Assembly (NCBI GenBank): GCA_003138815.1
Contig: PLHD01000017.1
Span: 29,266-71,921 of the forward strand
Direction: 5' to 3'
DNA length: 42,656 nt
From: Acidimicrobiaceae bacterium
GTDB taxonomy: Bacteria; Actinomycetota; Acidimicrobiia; Acidimicrobiales; RAAP-2
Both the position numbers and the translations under genes were made by a program. Shown piece after piece: positions 9,351 to 16,307 of this stretch (position 1 is the stretch's first letter; each line of letters begins with the position of its first letter). Below the pieces are notes generated by a model that ran no database searches, was not told the DNA's origin, and worked only from the letters and a program-made list of their open reading frames with translations.

Positions 9351-10517
9351 ATGGCGAACTTTGAGTTCCTTGAAGCTCTAGGACAGATTGCACGTGACCA
9401 GAACATCGACGAAGGGGAGCTGCTGATCGCCCTGGCCAACGCGCTGCTCGCCGCCTACAAGCGTCGTCCCGACTCCGCCGAGGACGCCGAAGTCGAGATC
9501 AACCCCGAGACCGGCGAGATCAAGGTGTGGGGCCTGGAGCTCGACCTTGAGGGCAACGTCACCAAAGAGTGGGACGCCACGCCCGAGGACTTCGGTCGCA
9601 TCGCCGCCCAGACCGCCAAGCAGGTCCTCATGCAGCTCATCCGCGACATCCAGCGCCGCCAGATGTACGAGGAGTTCGCGAATCGCGAAGGGGACATCGT
9701 CTCGGGCACGGTCCAGCAGAACGACAACCGCTACACGCTGCTGGACCTCGGCCGGGTGGAGGCGCTGCTTCCCCAGGCCGAGCAGATCGCCTTCGAGCGC
9801 TACGAGCACGGCGCACGCATCAAGGTGTACATCGTCGAGGTGCGCAAGACCAGCAAGGGCCCCCAGATCGTCGTGAGCCGCACCCACCCCGCGCTGGTGG
9901 CCAAGCTCTTCGAGATCGAGGTGCCCGAGATCGCCAACGGCATCGTCGAGATCAAGGCCTTGGCTCGCGAGCCCGGACATCGTAGCAAGATCGCGGTCGC
10001 CTCGAACGACGCCATGGTCGATCCCGTCGGCGCGTGCGTCGGGGCGCGGGGTTCGCGGGTGCGCAACATCACCAACGAGCTGCGCAGTGAACGGATCGAC
10101 GTGGTTCCCTTTAGCGACGACCCGATCGAGTTCATTCAGGCCGCCCTGCAGCCCGCCCGCGTCCGCGAGGTCCGCCTCAACGAGGAAGAGGGCATCGCCA
10201 CGGTCATCGTGCACGACCAGCAACTCTCGCTCGCCATCGGCAAGGAGGGCCAGAACGCCCGACTGGCCGCGCGACTCACCGGCTGGCGCATCGACATCCG
10301 TTCGGAGAACGAGGGGAACGAGGAAGAAGTCGTCGAAGAGGTCTGGACCGACGGCGACGAGGTCGTCGACGAGACGGTCTTGACCGTCGTGGACGAAGAT
10401 GGCACTGTGGAAGCGGTCGTCGTCGACGATATCTCCGTGAACGCCGACGGCGACGTCGAAGAGGTTGTCGTCGTCCAAGAGGTTGGCGACGACGTGGTCG
10501 TGGAGGACGAGGTATAG
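9351..10517 (+). CDS. nusA: Transcription termination/antitermination factor NusA
   Basis: Binds RNA polymerase and nascent RNA to modulate pausing, termination and antitermination. The 388-residue product has the N-terminal RNAP-binding domain (about 1-125), an S1 domain (about 112-175, with GDIVSGTV), two KH domains (about 200-318, with VGACVGARGSRVRNI and LAIGKEGQNARLAARL) and then a 70-residue acidic tail rich in Val, Glu and Asp. It lacks the E. coli AR repeats, as is normal for Gram-positives. The ATG at 9351 gives the canonical N-terminus; AAAGG precedes it. The open frame upstream of it is a shadow of rimP. The stop region carries the signals for ylxR. Confidence 0.97.
   Translation: MANFEFLEALGQIARDQNIDEGELLIALANALLAAYKRRPDSAEDAEVEINPETGEIKVWGLELDLEGNVTKEWDATPEDFGRIAAQTAKQVLMQLIRDIQRRQMYEEFANREGDIVSGTVQQNDNRYTLLDLGRVEALLPQAEQIAFERYEHGARIKVYIVEVRKTSKGPQIVVSRTHPALVAKLFEIEVPEIANGIVEIKALAREPGHRSKIAVASNDAMVDPVGACVGARGSRVRNITNELRSERIDVVPFSDDPIEFIQAALQPARVREVRLNEEEGIATVIVHDQQLSLAIGKEGQNARLAARLTGWRIDIRSENEGNEEEVVEEVWTDGDEVVDETVLTVVDEDGTVEAVVVDDISVNADGDVEEVVVVQEVGDDVVVEDEV
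10502..10506 (+). promoter_or_regulatory. Shine-Dalgarno GGAGG that fits an ATA start of ylxR
   Basis: GGAGG lies inside the last nusA codons and ends seven bases before ATA at 10514, where the ATAG tetranucleotide overlaps the nusA TAG stop in the same manner as a usual ATGA junction. No ATG, GTG or TTG in the ylxR frame lies at a useful distance from it. Confidence 0.5.
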
Positions 10518-10789
10518 CCCCGGTTCGAACCTGCGTGGTGTGCCGCGTCCGGCGCGACGACACCGGGATGGTCCGTGCGGGACGTGACGCCGACGCGGGC
10601 TGGTACCTCGGTCGTGGGACTGGTCGGGGAGTGTGGTGCTGCCGGGAGTTCGCGTGCGCCAAGGCGCTGCGGGTGAGCCACGTGGCCAGGGCGCTTCGAA
10701 CAGGGGTGAACCAGGGTGACCTGGAGTCACTACTTGGGCTGTATAACGCCAGTAGTGACTTGGGGGCATCAGTAGGTGTGGAAGAATAG
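10514..10789 (+). CDS. ylxR: YlxR family RNA-binding protein, apparent ATA start
   Basis: YlxR (RnpM) proteins are small proteins encoded between nusA and infB; in Bacillus subtilis the family member binds RNase P RNA. The frame reads APVRTCVVCR, matching the family's conserved N-terminal RTCVxCR motif, followed by the GRGVWCC-type middle and an EFACAKALRV helix, about 91 residues in all. The first conventional start in frame is GTG at 10535, which would remove RTC from the conserved motif. I therefore place the start at ATA 10514, which overlaps the nusA stop and has GGAGG at 10502-10506. The C-terminal 25 residues are not conserved-looking and contain a long inverted repeat in the DNA. Confidence 0.75.
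   Translation: MAPVRTCVVCRVRRDDTGMVRAGRDADAGWYLGRGTGRGVWCCREFACAKALRVSHVARALRTGVNQGDLESLLGLYNASSDLGASVGVEE
10725..10760. repeat. 10-bp perfect inverted repeat flanking TATAAC
   Basis: AGTCACTACT (10725-10734) and AGTAGTGACT (10751-10760) are exact reverse complements separated by 16 bases that include TATAAC (10742-10747). It lies in the 3' end of ylxR, about 75 bases upstream of infB. It may be a hairpin or an operator around an internal promoter; no good -35 element is visible, and one such repeat is about what chance would give in a window this long. Confidence 0.4.
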
Positions 10790-10795
10790 ATAATT

Positions 10796-10817
10796 GTGCC
10801 CGCAGGTAGTGCGGCAC
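10796..10817 (+). other. Hairpin just upstream of the infB ribosome-binding site
   Basis: GTGCCCGCA (10796-10804) can pair with TGCGGCAC (10810-10817) with one bulged C around the loop GGTAG. It ends eight bases before AAGGGA, the infB ribosome-binding site, so it could insulate or modulate infB initiation. There is no T-run, so it is unlikely to terminate. Confidence 0.4.
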
Positions 10818-10835
10818 AGGATTTAAGGGAACGTT

Positions 10836-13607
10836 TTGGCTCAGAAGAAGATTAGGGTACACGAGCTCTCCAAGGAACTCGGTCTAACGAGCAAAGAGTT
10901 GCTAGGTCTCGCCCAAAAACTGGGCATCGGGGCCTCGAGCCCCTCTGCCTCCATCGAAGACGCCCAGGCCGACCGGATCCGCCGACGCGTCGACGCCGAA
11001 GGACTGCGTCGCGAAGTCCAGCCCGAAGCCGCCGCCAAGGCGGCCAAGGCCACCAAGGCCACCAAGGCGACCGCCGCCGCACCGGTTGCGGCTGAAGTCC
11101 CAGAGCACGCCGCACCGGCGCCGGTTCGCGCGACTCGAGTCGCTGCTGCACCGGCTGCACCGGTTGCACCGGCCGCCAGCGTTCAGGAGTCGCCGCCGCC
11201 GGCGCCAGTCCCTTCGAGCGAGGCCGCGCCCGCACCAGCGCCCGTCGCCGAGCCGCCGGCTCCGAAGGTCGTTCGTTCCAGCGCGCCGGTGGTCAAGGCC
11301 GTGCCGTCGCGCACTGTTTCGCCCGATGGACCCGTCACGATGCGCCCCACCCAACGCACGGTCGGAGCAGAGGCGGGAGAGGGCAGCGCCCCTTCGACCC
11401 GTCCCCCGATGAGCGCCTCGGGCCGTCCAATCCCGCCGCCCCCCGGGCGACCTCTGAGCGCCTCGGGCCGTCCAATCCCGCCGCCCCCCGGCGCGCGCCG
11501 ACCGATGCCGAGCTCGACCGGACGACCTTCGGGCCCGGGCGGGCCGCGTCCGATGGGGTCTCGACCCACTACCGGCGCGCCGCGCACCGGCGGACCGTCC
11601 CGACCCGGAGGTCCCGGTGGTGCGGGTGGAGGATTCGGCGGTCCGCGAACCGGCGGGCCGACGACCGGTGCGGCTGCCGGTCCCGGTCGCGGAGGCCCCG
11701 CTGGTCGGGGCACCGGCGGTCCGCGCGGAAGCCAGCGCAAGACCACTCGCCGTCGCCGTCGCAACGTCGAAGAGCTCGAGCCGACCCAGATGACTACGTG
11801 GCAGCCGAGCAGCGCGCCGGTGCCCGACGGCGAGATCATCATCGAGCGAGGCTCGACCGCCAAGGACGTCGGGCCGAAGCTGAACCGAAGCGCCGCCGAC
11901 ATCATGCGCTTTCTGTTCCTCCAGGGCGAGATCGTCACTGCGGTTCAGGGACTCACCGACGACATGATCGAGCTGTACGCCGCCGAAGTCGGCGCCTCCG
12001 TGCACCTGGTCGACCCGGGCGAGCAGCAAGAGGCCGCGCTGCTGGCCAAGTTCTTCGACGAGGACGACCAGGACGACGAGATCACCCCGGTTCCTCGTGC
12101 GCCGATCGTCACCGTCATGGGTCACGTCGACCACGGCAAGACCAAGCTGCTTGACCGGATTCGCAAGACCAACGTGGTCGCCGGCGAGGCCGGCGGCATC
12201 ACCCAGCACATTGGCGCCTACCAGGTGCAGTGGAACGGCAAGCCGATCACGTTCATCGACACCCCCGGACACGAGGCCTTCTCGGCGATGCGCGCCCGTG
12301 GCGCCGACGTGACCGACATCGTCATCCTGGTCGTCGCCGCCGACGACGGCGTGATGCCCCAGACCGTCGAGGCGATCGAGCACGCCAAGCTGGCCGAGGT
12401 GCCGGTGATCGTGGCCGTGAACAAGATGGACAAGGCTGACGCCAATCCCGACCGCGTGCTCCAGCAGATTAGCGAGCACGGGCTCGTGCCCGAGAAGTGG
12501 GGCGGCGACACGATCTGCGTGGAGATCTCGGCGCTGCAGGGAACCGGCATCGACGAGCTGCTCGAGCAGGTGCTGCTGGTTGCCGAGGTCGCCGAACTGA
12601 CCGCCCGTCCCACGGGACGCGCCGTAGGCACCGTTCTCGAGGCGAACCTCGAGGTCGGCCGCGGGCCCGTGGCCACCGTGATGGTCCTCAAGGGACTGCT
12701 CTCGGTGGGCGACACCGTGGTGGCCGGCGCCGCCTACGGCAAGGTCAAGGCCCTGATCAACGATCAGGGCAAGCAGATCAAGAAGGCCGGCCCTTCGACT
12801 CCGGTCCAGATCCTGGGCTTCAGCGAGCCCCCCTTCGCCGGCGACGAGATGCGCGTAGCGCACGACCTGGGGCACGCCCGCTCGCTGGCCGAGGCCCGCG
12901 CTCACCGTGCGCGTCTGATCGGCTACCAGCCGGCCGCGTCCACGAGCGGCGCCCGACTGGAGGACCTCTTCGAGCAGATCCAGCGCGGCGAGACCGCGAC
13001 CTTGAACGTCGTCCTCAAGGCCGACGTGCAGGGCTCGCTCGAGGCCTGCACGGAGTCGCTGCGCAAGCTCGAGCGCGACGACGTGAAGCTGGTCATCGTG
13101 CACCGAGGCGTGGGCGGGATCACCGAGAACGACGTGCAGCTGGCCAACGCCTCGACCGCCACGATCATCGGATTCAACGTCCGTCCGGACCGGCGCGCGC
13201 GAGAGCTCGGCGAGGCCGAGGGGGTGGAGATCCGAACCTACGAGATCATCTACAAGCTCATCGAGGAGATCCAGTCGGCCATGCTCGGTCTGCTGTCGCC
13301 GGTCTTCGAAGAGGTCGTCACCGGCGAAGCGGAGGTCCGCGAGGTCTTCCGGGTCCCCAAGATCGGCGCGATCGCCGGTTGCTCGGTGCTCAACGGCGTC
13401 ATCACGCGCGGATCGAAGGTCCGCTTCTTGCGCGAGGGAACGATCATCTGGAAGGGCACGGTCACCTCGCTGCGCCGGTTCAAGGACGACGCCCGAGAGG
13501 TGCAGGCCGGATTCGAGTGCGGCATCGGGCTCTCGGACTATCAGGACCTGAAGGAAGGCGACATCATCGAGACCTTCGAGGAGCGCGAGATTCCTCGAAC
13601 GGCGTAG
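10836..13607 (+). CDS. infB: Translation initiation factor IF-2
   Basis: GTPase that brings fMet-tRNA to the 30S subunit and promotes subunit joining. The 923-residue protein has an IF2_N domain (about 3-52), a long low-complexity linker rich in Ala/Pro then Gly/Pro/Arg (about 60-310) ending in a basic KTTRRRRRN stretch, a second IF2_N domain (about 333-395), the G domain with GHVDHGKT (429-436), DTPGHE (475-480) and NKMD (529-532), and domains II-IV. The start is TTG at 10836, preceded by AAGGGA at 10825-10830. The linker contains a 45-bp tandem duplication, listed separately. Confidence 0.98.
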   Translation: MAQKKIRVHELSKELGLTSKELLGLAQKLGIGASSPSASIEDAQADRIRRRVDAEGLRREVQPEAAAKAAKATKATKATAAAPVAAEVPEHAAPAPVRATRVAAAPAAPVAPAASVQESPPPAPVPSSEAAPAPAPVAEPPAPKVVRSSAPVVKAVPSRTVSPDGPVTMRPTQRTVGAEAGEGSAPSTRPPMSASGRPIPPPPGRPLSASGRPIPPPPGARRPMPSSTGRPSGPGGPRPMGSRPTTGAPRTGGPSRPGGPGGAGGGFGGPRTGGPTTGAAAGPGRGGPAGRGTGGPRGSQRKTTRRRRRNVEELEPTQMTTWQPSSAPVPDGEIIIERGSTAKDVGPKLNRSAADIMRFLFLQGEIVTAVQGLTDDMIELYAAEVGASVHLVDPGEQQEAALLAKFFDEDDQDDEITPVPRAPIVTVMGHVDHGKTKLLDRIRKTNVVAGEAGGITQHIGAYQVQWNGKPITFIDTPGHEAFSAMRARGADVTDIVILVVAADDGVMPQTVEAIEHAKLAEVPVIVAVNKMDKADANPDRVLQQISEHGLVPEKWGGDTICVEISALQGTGIDELLEQVLLVAEVAELTARPTGRAVGTVLEANLEVGRGPVATVMVLKGLLSVGDTVVAGAAYGKVKALINDQGKQIKKAGPSTPVQILGFSEPPFAGDEMRVAHDLGHARSLAEARAHRARLIGYQPAASTSGARLEDLFEQIQRGETATLNVVLKADVQGSLEACTESLRKLERDDVKLVIVHRGVGGITENDVQLANASTATIIGFNVRPDRRARELGEAEGVEIRTYEIIYKLIEEIQSAMLGLLSPVFEEVVTGEAEVREVFRVPKIGAIAGCSVLNGVITRGSKVRFLREGTIIWKGTVTSLRRFKDDAREVQAGFECGIGLSDYQDLKEGDIIETFEEREIPRTA
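11410..11491 (+). repeat. 45-bp period tandem repeat in the IF-2 linker
   Basis: A 37-base block at 11410-11446 recurs without mismatch at 11455-11491. In protein it gives two copies of [12 protein letters not shown] 15 residues apart. The third-position identity suggests a recent duplication or slippage rather than selection on the protein alone. Confidence 0.9.
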
Positions 13608-13609
13608 CG

Positions 13610-13972
13610 ATGGCTCACTCTTCGGGCGGACGCCACCCCTATCCCCGAACGGCGAGACTGAACCAGGTCCTGCGCGAGATAATCTCCGAGCAACTCATGC
13701 GAATCTCGGACGTCGACGAGCGGATCGGACTGCTGACCGTCACGGGGGTCGACACCTCGGCGGACATGAGCCAGGCGATGGTCTTCTTCGACTCGCTCAG
13801 CGAGGAGGCCAGCGCGGCCCTCGAACAGCGCCGGGCGCAGATCCAGGCGGCGGTCAATGCGCAGACGCGCATGAAGCGCACGCCGAAGCTCTCGTTCATG
13901 GCCGACCCCGCGATTGCCCACGGCGCCGCCGTCGAGGAGATTCTGCGTCGCCACAGCCATGACGACGAGTAA
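13610..13972 (+). CDS. rbfA: Ribosome-binding factor A
   Basis: Binds the 30S subunit and helps 16S rRNA 5'-end maturation and cold adaptation. The 120-residue protein has the KH-like RbfA fold: N-terminal RTARLNQVLREIISEQL, the middle LLTVTGVDTSADMSQAMVFF split over two strands, and the C-terminal KRTPKLSFMADPAIAHGAAVEEIL. Start ATG at 13610 follows the infB stop by two bases. The end overlaps truB by 14 bases. In several actinobacteria a DHH phosphoesterase gene follows rbfA; it is absent here. Confidence 0.94.
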   Translation: MAHSSGGRHPYPRTARLNQVLREIISEQLMRISDVDERIGLLTVTGVDTSADMSQAMVFFDSLSEEASAALEQRRAQIQAAVNAQTRMKRTPKLSFMADPAIAHGAAVEEILRRHSHDDE

Positions 13973-14861
13973 CGGGCTCCTGCTGGTCGACAAGCCCAAG
14001 GGGCTTACGAGCCACGACGTGGTGGCCGGTGTGAGGAAGATCCTGGACGAACGCCGGGTGGGTCACGCCGGGACGCTCGACCCCATGGCGACCGGGCTGC
14101 TGGTGCTCGGGGTGGGCCCGTCGACGCGGCTGTTGCGCTTCGCCCAGTGCGAGGTCAAGCGCTACCGCGGCACGGTGCGCCTCGGGGTCGCGACCGACTC
14201 GCTCGACGCGGACGGCGCCGTCATCGACGAACGGCCCGTGGCGGGACTCACGGTCGAGGAGATGAACGCCCCCGCCCGCCAGATGCTCGGCCGCCAGACC
14301 CAGGTGCCGCCCATGGTCTCGGCGATCAAGGTGGGCGGGCGTCGCCTCCACGAGCTGGCCCGCGAGGGCCTGGAGGTCGAGCGCGAGGCCCGCGAGATTA
14401 CCATCACCGAATTCTCTCTCGCACCCGGCGACGGCCCCGACCTCTGGGACTTTGAGGTGGAGTGCTCGGTGGGCACCTACGTGCGCGTGCTGCTGAGCGA
14501 CCTCGCCCAGAGGCTCGGCACGGTCGGGCACCTCACGGCGCTGCGGCGTCTGTCGAGCGGAGCGCATCACGTGGACCAGGCGGTGACGCTCGAGCAGCTG
14601 GGCGACCTGGTGAAGGCCAACGCGTCGCCGCTGCTGCCCGCGGCGGCGTTCGTCACCGAGCTCGAGCGCACCGTGCTCAGCGCCGACCAGGAGCGTCGAA
14701 TCCGAATGGGCCAACGCATCACGGTCGACGGCACCTTTGCCGCCCCCGAGATCGCGGCGCTCGACGAAGGGGGCGTGCTCGTGGCGATCCTGCGTCCCCG
14801 CGGCCAGCACTGGAAGCCCGAGCTGGTCCTGCCGGTCGAGTCCGGCGAGGTCCAAGGGTAG
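13959..14861 (+). CDS. truB: tRNA pseudouridine-55 synthase
   Basis: Forms pseudouridine 55 in the T-loop of tRNAs. The 300-residue product starts with NGLLLVDKPKGLTSHDVV and holds the catalytic motif GHAGTLDPMATGLL with nucleophile D41, then KRYRGTVRLG; the C-terminal 80 residues fit a PUA-like RNA-binding domain. I chose the ATG at 13959 because it puts the family's N-terminus in place; a longer frame from 13914 would overlap rbfA further. The TAG stop precedes ribF by ten bases. Confidence 0.95.
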   Translation: MTTSNGLLLVDKPKGLTSHDVVAGVRKILDERRVGHAGTLDPMATGLLVLGVGPSTRLLRFAQCEVKRYRGTVRLGVATDSLDADGAVIDERPVAGLTVEEMNAPARQMLGRQTQVPPMVSAIKVGGRRLHELAREGLEVEREAREITITEFSLAPGDGPDLWDFEVECSVGTYVRVLLSDLAQRLGTVGHLTALRRLSSGAHHVDQAVTLEQLGDLVKANASPLLPAAAFVTELERTVLSADQERRIRMGQRITVDGTFAAPEIAALDEGGVLVAILRPRGQHWKPELVLPVESGEVQG

Positions 14862-14871
14862 GTTGGCGGCG

Positions 14872-15828
14872 ATGAAAGTGTTACGCGACGGTGAGACCCA
14901 GCAGTGCCTGGAGCCGAGCGCCGCGGCCATCGGCGTCTTCGACGGTCTGCACCAGGGCCACCAGAAGGTGCTCGAGCACGTTCGCGAGCTGGGGTTCGAG
15001 CACGGGGCGGTACCCACGGTGGTCACCTTCGACCCGCACCCCGCGCTGACCCTGGCGCCGGACCGGGCGCCGCTGCAGCTGGCCACGCTCGACCAGCGCC
15101 TCGAAGGGCTCGCGAGGCTCGGCATCGAGCAGGTCCGGGTGGTCACCTTCGACGACGCCCTCGCCCAGGAGTCGGCCCGTTCCTTCATCGAGCGGGTCCT
15201 CGTCGGCGAACTCGGTGCGCGCGACGTCGTGGTCGGCGAGGACTTCGTGTTCGGCCACGGGCGCGAAGGCAACGTGGAGACGCTGCGCCTCGAGGGGCGC
15301 TCGCACGGCTTCCTCGTGCATCCCGCCCCGATCTACAGCGGCTCTCGGCGGTGGAGCTCGACCGAGGTGCGCCGCGCGCTGGCCAACGGCGACCTCGACG
15401 GCGCGGCCGCCATTCTCGGCCGGCCGTTCACCCTGCGCGGGTCGGTCGTACACGGTGACGCCCGGGGCGCGCAGCTCGGCTTCCGCACCGCCAACATGGC
15501 CCTGGCGCCTCGCCAGCAGCTGCCGTCGCTGGGCATCTACGCCGGCGCCGTGCGCATGCCGGACCGATCGTGGTGGCCGGCCGCCATCTCGGTCGGCACG
15601 AGGCCGCAGTTCTACGACGACGGGGATCTCCTGGTCGAGGTGCACGTGCCGGGATTCAGCGGCGACCTCTACGAAGAACGCGTTGACGTGGCGTTCCTCA
15701 CGCGCCTGCGAGGCGAGACGAAGTTCTCCGATGCGGCCGAACTGGTCAGCCAGATCGGCGCCGACGTCGAGCGAACCCTGGACGTTTACACGAAATTCAA
15801 CCCTGAGGCCTCCGCGCTGCTAGGCTAG
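14872..15828 (+). CDS. ribF: Bifunctional riboflavin kinase / FAD synthetase
   Basis: Phosphorylates riboflavin to FMN and adenylates FMN to FAD. The 318-residue protein has the N-terminal nucleotidyltransferase motif GVFDGLHQGH (residues 21-30) and the C-terminal flavokinase module with GFRTANM and SLGIYAGAV. The family's flavokinase motif is normally GFPTAN; here Pro is replaced by Arg while Thr and Asn, the functional residues, are kept. The ATG at 14872 matches the family start; no strong ribosome-binding site precedes it. truB-ribF-rpsO-pnp is a widespread order. Confidence 0.95.
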   Translation: MKVLRDGETQQCLEPSAAAIGVFDGLHQGHQKVLEHVRELGFEHGAVPTVVTFDPHPALTLAPDRAPLQLATLDQRLEGLARLGIEQVRVVTFDDALAQESARSFIERVLVGELGARDVVVGEDFVFGHGREGNVETLRLEGRSHGFLVHPAPIYSGSRRWSSTEVRRALANGDLDGAAAILGRPFTLRGSVVHGDARGAQLGFRTANMALAPRQQLPSLGIYAGAVRMPDRSWWPAAISVGTRPQFYDDGDLLVEVHVPGFSGDLYEERVDVAFLTRLRGETKFSDAAELVSQIGADVERTLDVYTKFNPEASALLG

Positions 15829-15912
15829 GGCTTCGGTCAGCGACGCTGATCGTGTGGGCCGTCAAGTGGGCGACTCGCAACGGGACCCCCGACTCATAAG
15901 GCACACAACGTT
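15829..15912 (+). other. ribF-rpsO intergenic region with short palindromes
   Basis: The 84-base gap contains TCAGCGACGCTGA (15837-15849), a palindrome too tight to fold as a normal hairpin, and complementary GTGTG (15853-15857) and CACAC (15902-15906) that could close a leader fold. AAGG at 15897-15900 is the likely rpsO ribosome-binding site. S15 autoregulation through leader RNA is known in several bacteria, but I cannot match this sequence to a known S15-binding structure. No convincing promoter is visible. Confidence 0.4.
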
Positions 15913-16170
15913 ATGGCTGAGAAGCAGCAGATCATCAAGGACTATCAGGCTCACGCCACGGACACGGGCTCGCCCGAGGTTCAAATCGCGATCCTGACCG
16001 ACCGGATCTCGCATCTCACCGAGCACCTCAAGGTACACAAGGGTGATCATCACACCCGACGTGGACTAATGAAGCTCATTGGTCAACGTCGCCGGCTGCT
16101 GGACTACGTCCAGCGCGGCAATGTCGAGCGCTATCGCGCTTTGATCGGTCGTCTCGGCATTCGTCGCTAG
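15913..16170 (+). CDS. rpsO: 30S ribosomal protein S15
   Basis: Primary 16S rRNA-binding protein of the 30S platform. The 85-residue protein has the four-helix S15 pattern, with [33 protein letters not shown] and the C-terminal [16 protein letters not shown] block. Length is close to the usual 89. It is followed by pnp, the standard rpsO-pnp pair whose shared transcript is normally processed between the two genes. Confidence 0.98.
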   Translation: MAEKQQIIKDYQAHATDTGSPEVQIAILTDRISHLTEHLKVHKGDHHTRRGLMKLIGQRRRLLDYVQRGNVERYRALIGRLGIRR

Positions 16171-16176
16171 CCGAGT

Positions 16177-16227
16177 TTGCACGGCGACGCCGTCGTCGTG
16201 CGCAACATATCCGAGGCCTCGGAGGCC
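16177..16227 (+). other. rpsO-pnp intergenic hairpins
   Basis: Two folds are visible. TTGCACGGCGAC starting at 16177 can pair imperfectly with GTCGTCGTGCGCAA ending near 16205. Next, CCGAGGCCTCGG (16211-16222) is a perfect 12-bp palindrome, and the overlapping GGCCTC (16215-16220) and GAGGCC (16222-16227) offer an alternative pairing. No T-run follows either. In E. coli the equivalent region has an RNase III hairpin through which PNPase controls its own mRNA; a similar role here is inference. Confidence 0.5.
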
Positions 16228-16307
16228 AGTGGAGAACAGTCGCATTCTGCGAAGGTTGCTCACTGGGATCCGGGCGGAGTGTTGCTAACCACATAAGGAG
16301 CAATTCC

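Noticed and set aside
15837-15849. TCAGCGACGCTGA as an S15 operator or rpsO terminator
   Set aside because: Arms with a one-base spacer cannot form a stable hairpin and no match to a known S15 leader could be recognised.
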